NCBI GenBank assembly: GCA_024704765.1
Contig: JAKMXF010000312.1
Coordinates: 1 to 64,000, forward strand
Reading direction: 5' to 3'
From: Oopsacas minuta
Lineage: Eukaryota; Porifera; Hexactinellida; Lyssacinosida; Leucopsacidae
Length of the DNA stretch: 64,000 nt
Shown here piece after piece: positions 61,504 to 64,000 of the stretch (the first letter of the stretch is position 1; each line of letters opens with the position of its first letter). Both the position numbers and the translations under genes were made by a program. The notes beneath the pieces were generated by a model. It worked only from the letters and a program-made list of their open reading frames with translations. It had not been told where the DNA came from and searched no databases.

Positions 61504-64000
61504 ATGAAAGTTTTAAGTTTGTTGTTATTTGTATTATTGTTTGTTTATAAAGTTACACCTCGAGGTTGTTATTATTATTATTATTATTATTTGTAAACAA
61601 ATTTAATATATTTACAATCATTCGAATCATCAGATTAGAGAGAATTTGTAATTTGAAATATTTTGTAATTAGTTTCGTAAAAATAATTGATAACTTTTCA
61701 ACAAGGAAACAAACAAACAAACAAACAAACAAACAAACAAACAAACAAACAAACAAATAAACAAAAACACTTCCTCTAGATGGATCTTGCCAATTTGAAT
61801 CTCATCGTCTTCCAAACGGTTCCCTATTCAACATCCAATCAGAAGTATTCCCAGAGCTTGACACCTCTAAACTGCTCCCAGCAGCTGATATCATGGTGCT
61901 AGTAGATGAGAGCGGATCAATGACAGACGAACACGCGTGGTTACACAAATTCGCACCCCTTATAGATCAACGTCTCAGAGACAGAGGTGTAGGACTGCCT
62001 ACCACAGGCTCTCAGAACCTGTTCTGTCTGGTACGGTATGGGTCCCCGGGTAATCTCATGGGTCGCATGGTAGCAAGAGGTGTTGATGCTAATGAGTTTA
62101 CTGTAGCTCTGAGTGAGGTGAGACAAAATGGGAGATTAGAGGACGGATATTCTGCTATGAATGTAAGTTATGTAAATAATAATAACAAGATTTGTTTACT
62201 TGCTCTGTGCGGTCTGTATAACTATATTGTTAGAGTCTCAAATCTGATAGGACAATATTTTTAACACCTATCTCAGAGACTTTATGAGATATCGCTTAGA
62301 TATTAGAACCTGTCACTATATTTATCACATACCACACTCATCCAAAATTTCAAGTCTCAGTTCCTCCGTTTAAAACAAATAATAACATACATACCAACAC
62401 CTCTCTTCTGTATCTAGGTAGCAATTGAAGAATGTGGCATACGGACGGGTACAGCTCACATAATGATACTAGTGACAGATGAGGGTAGGAATATAGTAGA
62501 CCAATCATTAAACAGAGTTAATATGGAACAGCTGTTAATTAGAAATTCCATTATACTTAATGTTGTTGTTAACACCCAGTTTGGTCTCAGAGGGTACTAT
62601 AACGGTCCATTTGCTATTGGTATGAATTCTAGAGGCGATGGGTACTACGGGGACAACTCAGGGAACTGTCTGACTGTACCAAGCAGTATAATCAACTTCC
62701 CAGGTATATTCATATTTTGTCACCTTCTGATAATATTTCTTACATCACATTCTATACACATACCAAATTACAATTCTCTATTTAACACTTCTAGGTGATA
62801 ACAACACAAACGCAGCATATGTGGAGCTAGCACATGCAACTAACGGTGCTTCCTGGGATATTAATCAGCTGAGGAATGGAGGTGCTATCGCGCAATCATT
62901 CAGTAATTGTCTTATTAAAGTTAAGATAGATGAAATTATTACTGTACTGGCCAGCTGTAGGGAATGTTTGTGTGTTGCTGGAGAGCTCAGATGTAGCGAG
63001 GTGAGTAGTAAACAATAACAAACAAACAAACAAACAAATAAATAACTAATATAAACTACAATGTATCCTCGTTAATACGACCACCAACACAAAGTCAAAT
63101 CTATTCGAATTAACACCAGTAATACCAATTGAATAACCATTGTAGGGGCCTGATTTATGAAATTATTGTTCCTTTTATCCGTAACACACACCCCTAGGGG
63201 CATTATTGCACCCTAGGGTATCAAATAACTGACTATTACGATAGAATTAATTATCCTTTCTTCTTATCCAATCATATTACGTACTTCTGTTATTGGTTCT
63301 AAGAATGTCCTTACTTGATTGGTTAATATTGGTGTTATTGGTGTCATATTATTAAGCATGTTATGAATTACAGGATAGCTTAATTCTATTAATTATTGTG
63401 ACACTAAAGGACACAATTAAATATTCATTATCATCAGCAACTTGTAATCTGATTGGTTGCAATTTTTATGCCACCTCCACAGGTTTAGTTGCATATTCTA
63501 ATTTGTGGTTAAATAAGCTCCGATTAGAACCAGCTGGTGTGAATACTTTAGCGTTGCTTGGATACACAATGCCTGCTGTAGAATGCATATTAACCTGCCT
63601 ATTGGTTAATACGCCTGCCTTAAATATGTAAAATCTTTTTATCTATATATTGAGGCTATTTCACACCTTTTATGGAAGTGTTTATTAACCAATTATATTT
63701 GAGGAAATTTTACTAATCATATTATCTAATATTATTAAATTCTTATAATTCCTAATACCCAAAGCGTTTCCATGAATAGCTCATATATTCTCTCTAATCT
63801 TATTGGTCCTTATTCTATATTAGATACAACTAGGACCAGGAGAGGAATGTGGGGTGACATTACCCATAGAGGATGAGTGCTGTGGGGCCTGTGACTGTAC
63901 CTCTGGTACCCTAACCTGTCCCTATTCCCGCACTAATCTGTGTAACAAGGATTGCAGGTGTGAATTGGAACCAGAATCAACCACATATATACAAGTCTGT
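61504..64000 (+). CDS. Secreted von Willebrand factor A-domain protein (5' part)
   Basis: Exons 61504-61564, 61780-62162, 62418-62703, 62795-63000 (936 nt so far, in frame), then one from 63824 open to the window end. A signal peptide (MKVLSLLLFVLLFVYKV) is split off by the first intron. The VWA domain starts at ADIMVLVDESGSM, a MIDAS-type DxSxS site, with ILVTDEGRN as the later strand. After it come cysteine-rich stretches (CRECLCVAGELRC; then CGVTLPIEDECCGACDC and NKDCRCE), resembling VWC-type domains. Likely an extracellular matrix or adhesion protein. Intron 1 holds (TTA)n and (AAAC)n repeats. Truncated by the window. Confidence 0.8.
61708..61763. repeat. (AAAC)n tetranucleotide repeat in VWA-gene intron 1
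   Basis: About thirteen consecutive AAAC units just before the acceptor of intron 1; opposite in orientation to the GTTT tracts common in other introns of the window. Confidence 0.95.
63001..63823. other. Long intron of the VWA gene, no gene seen
   Basis: 823-bp intron, long for this window, between the exon ending at 63000 (GAG/GTGAGT) and the one starting at 63824 (ATTAG). It starts with an AAAC tract. A 77-codon frame at 63398-63631 has no supporting feature. Confidence 0.6.

Overview
This is animal nuclear DNA. It is AT-rich, with genes packed on both strands and split by many short GT-AG introns (mostly 45-90 bp). Gene content points to a metazoan: a JNK-type MAP kinase, an FHOD formin, membralin, APPBP2, Furry, prosaposin, ELL and a PTEN relative. 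Short introns and high gene density suggest an early-branching animal such as a sponge, but this is inference and no lineage-specific marker was seen. The genes are nuclear, translate with the standard code and look intact.

Layout. 1-4965 is a tandem array of a 365-bp unit (13 full copies plus a truncated one), followed by about 1.3 kb without a convincing gene. 6.3-8.2 kb holds an atypical Rab-like GTPase and Rab2 (+). 8.4-18.8 kb holds, on the minus strand, a seven-domain prosaposin, an FHOD-family formin (1,549 aa in my model, FH3 to DAD) and CLP1. 19.0-21.4 kb holds TMA7 and LRRC40 (+). A minus EF-hand gene follows, then coactosin, an intronless beta-tubulin, VPS4 and ELL (+) up to 29.1 kb. 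A roughly 525-bp inverted-repeat element (29,091-29,615) separates ELL from a GNAT-like gene. A TRM10 methyltransferase (-) and a small orphan gene (+) start 18 bp apart at 31.7 kb. Furry fills 32.3-43.1 kb, followed by a SAM-domain orphan, APPBP2, a coiled-coil protein, alpha-SNAP and membralin. 53.6-58.65 kb encodes what reads as a PH-PH-PTEN phosphatase-C2 protein, with a separate antisense coiled-coil gene nested inside one intron. An intronless JNK-type kinase (-) and the 5' part of a secreted VWA-domain protein (+, running off the end) finish the window.

The genes do not form one pathway. Most are housekeeping: vesicle traffic (Rab2, VPS4, alpha-SNAP), RNA processing and translation (CLP1, TRM10, TMA7), transcription elongation (ELL), cytoskeleton (FHOD, coactosin, tubulin, Furry) and signalling (PH-PTEN, JNK). 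Items most worth a second look are the PH-PH-PTEN architecture and its nested gene, AG acceptor-like sites directly before many start codons (possible spliced-leader trans-splicing or 5'UTR introns), the 365-bp array, the inverted-repeat element beside a gene lacking an obvious ATG, and strong over-use of CAGCTG. Exon boundaries were read by eye. For most genes the exon lengths were checked to sum to a whole number of codons; where I could not do that, the entry says so.
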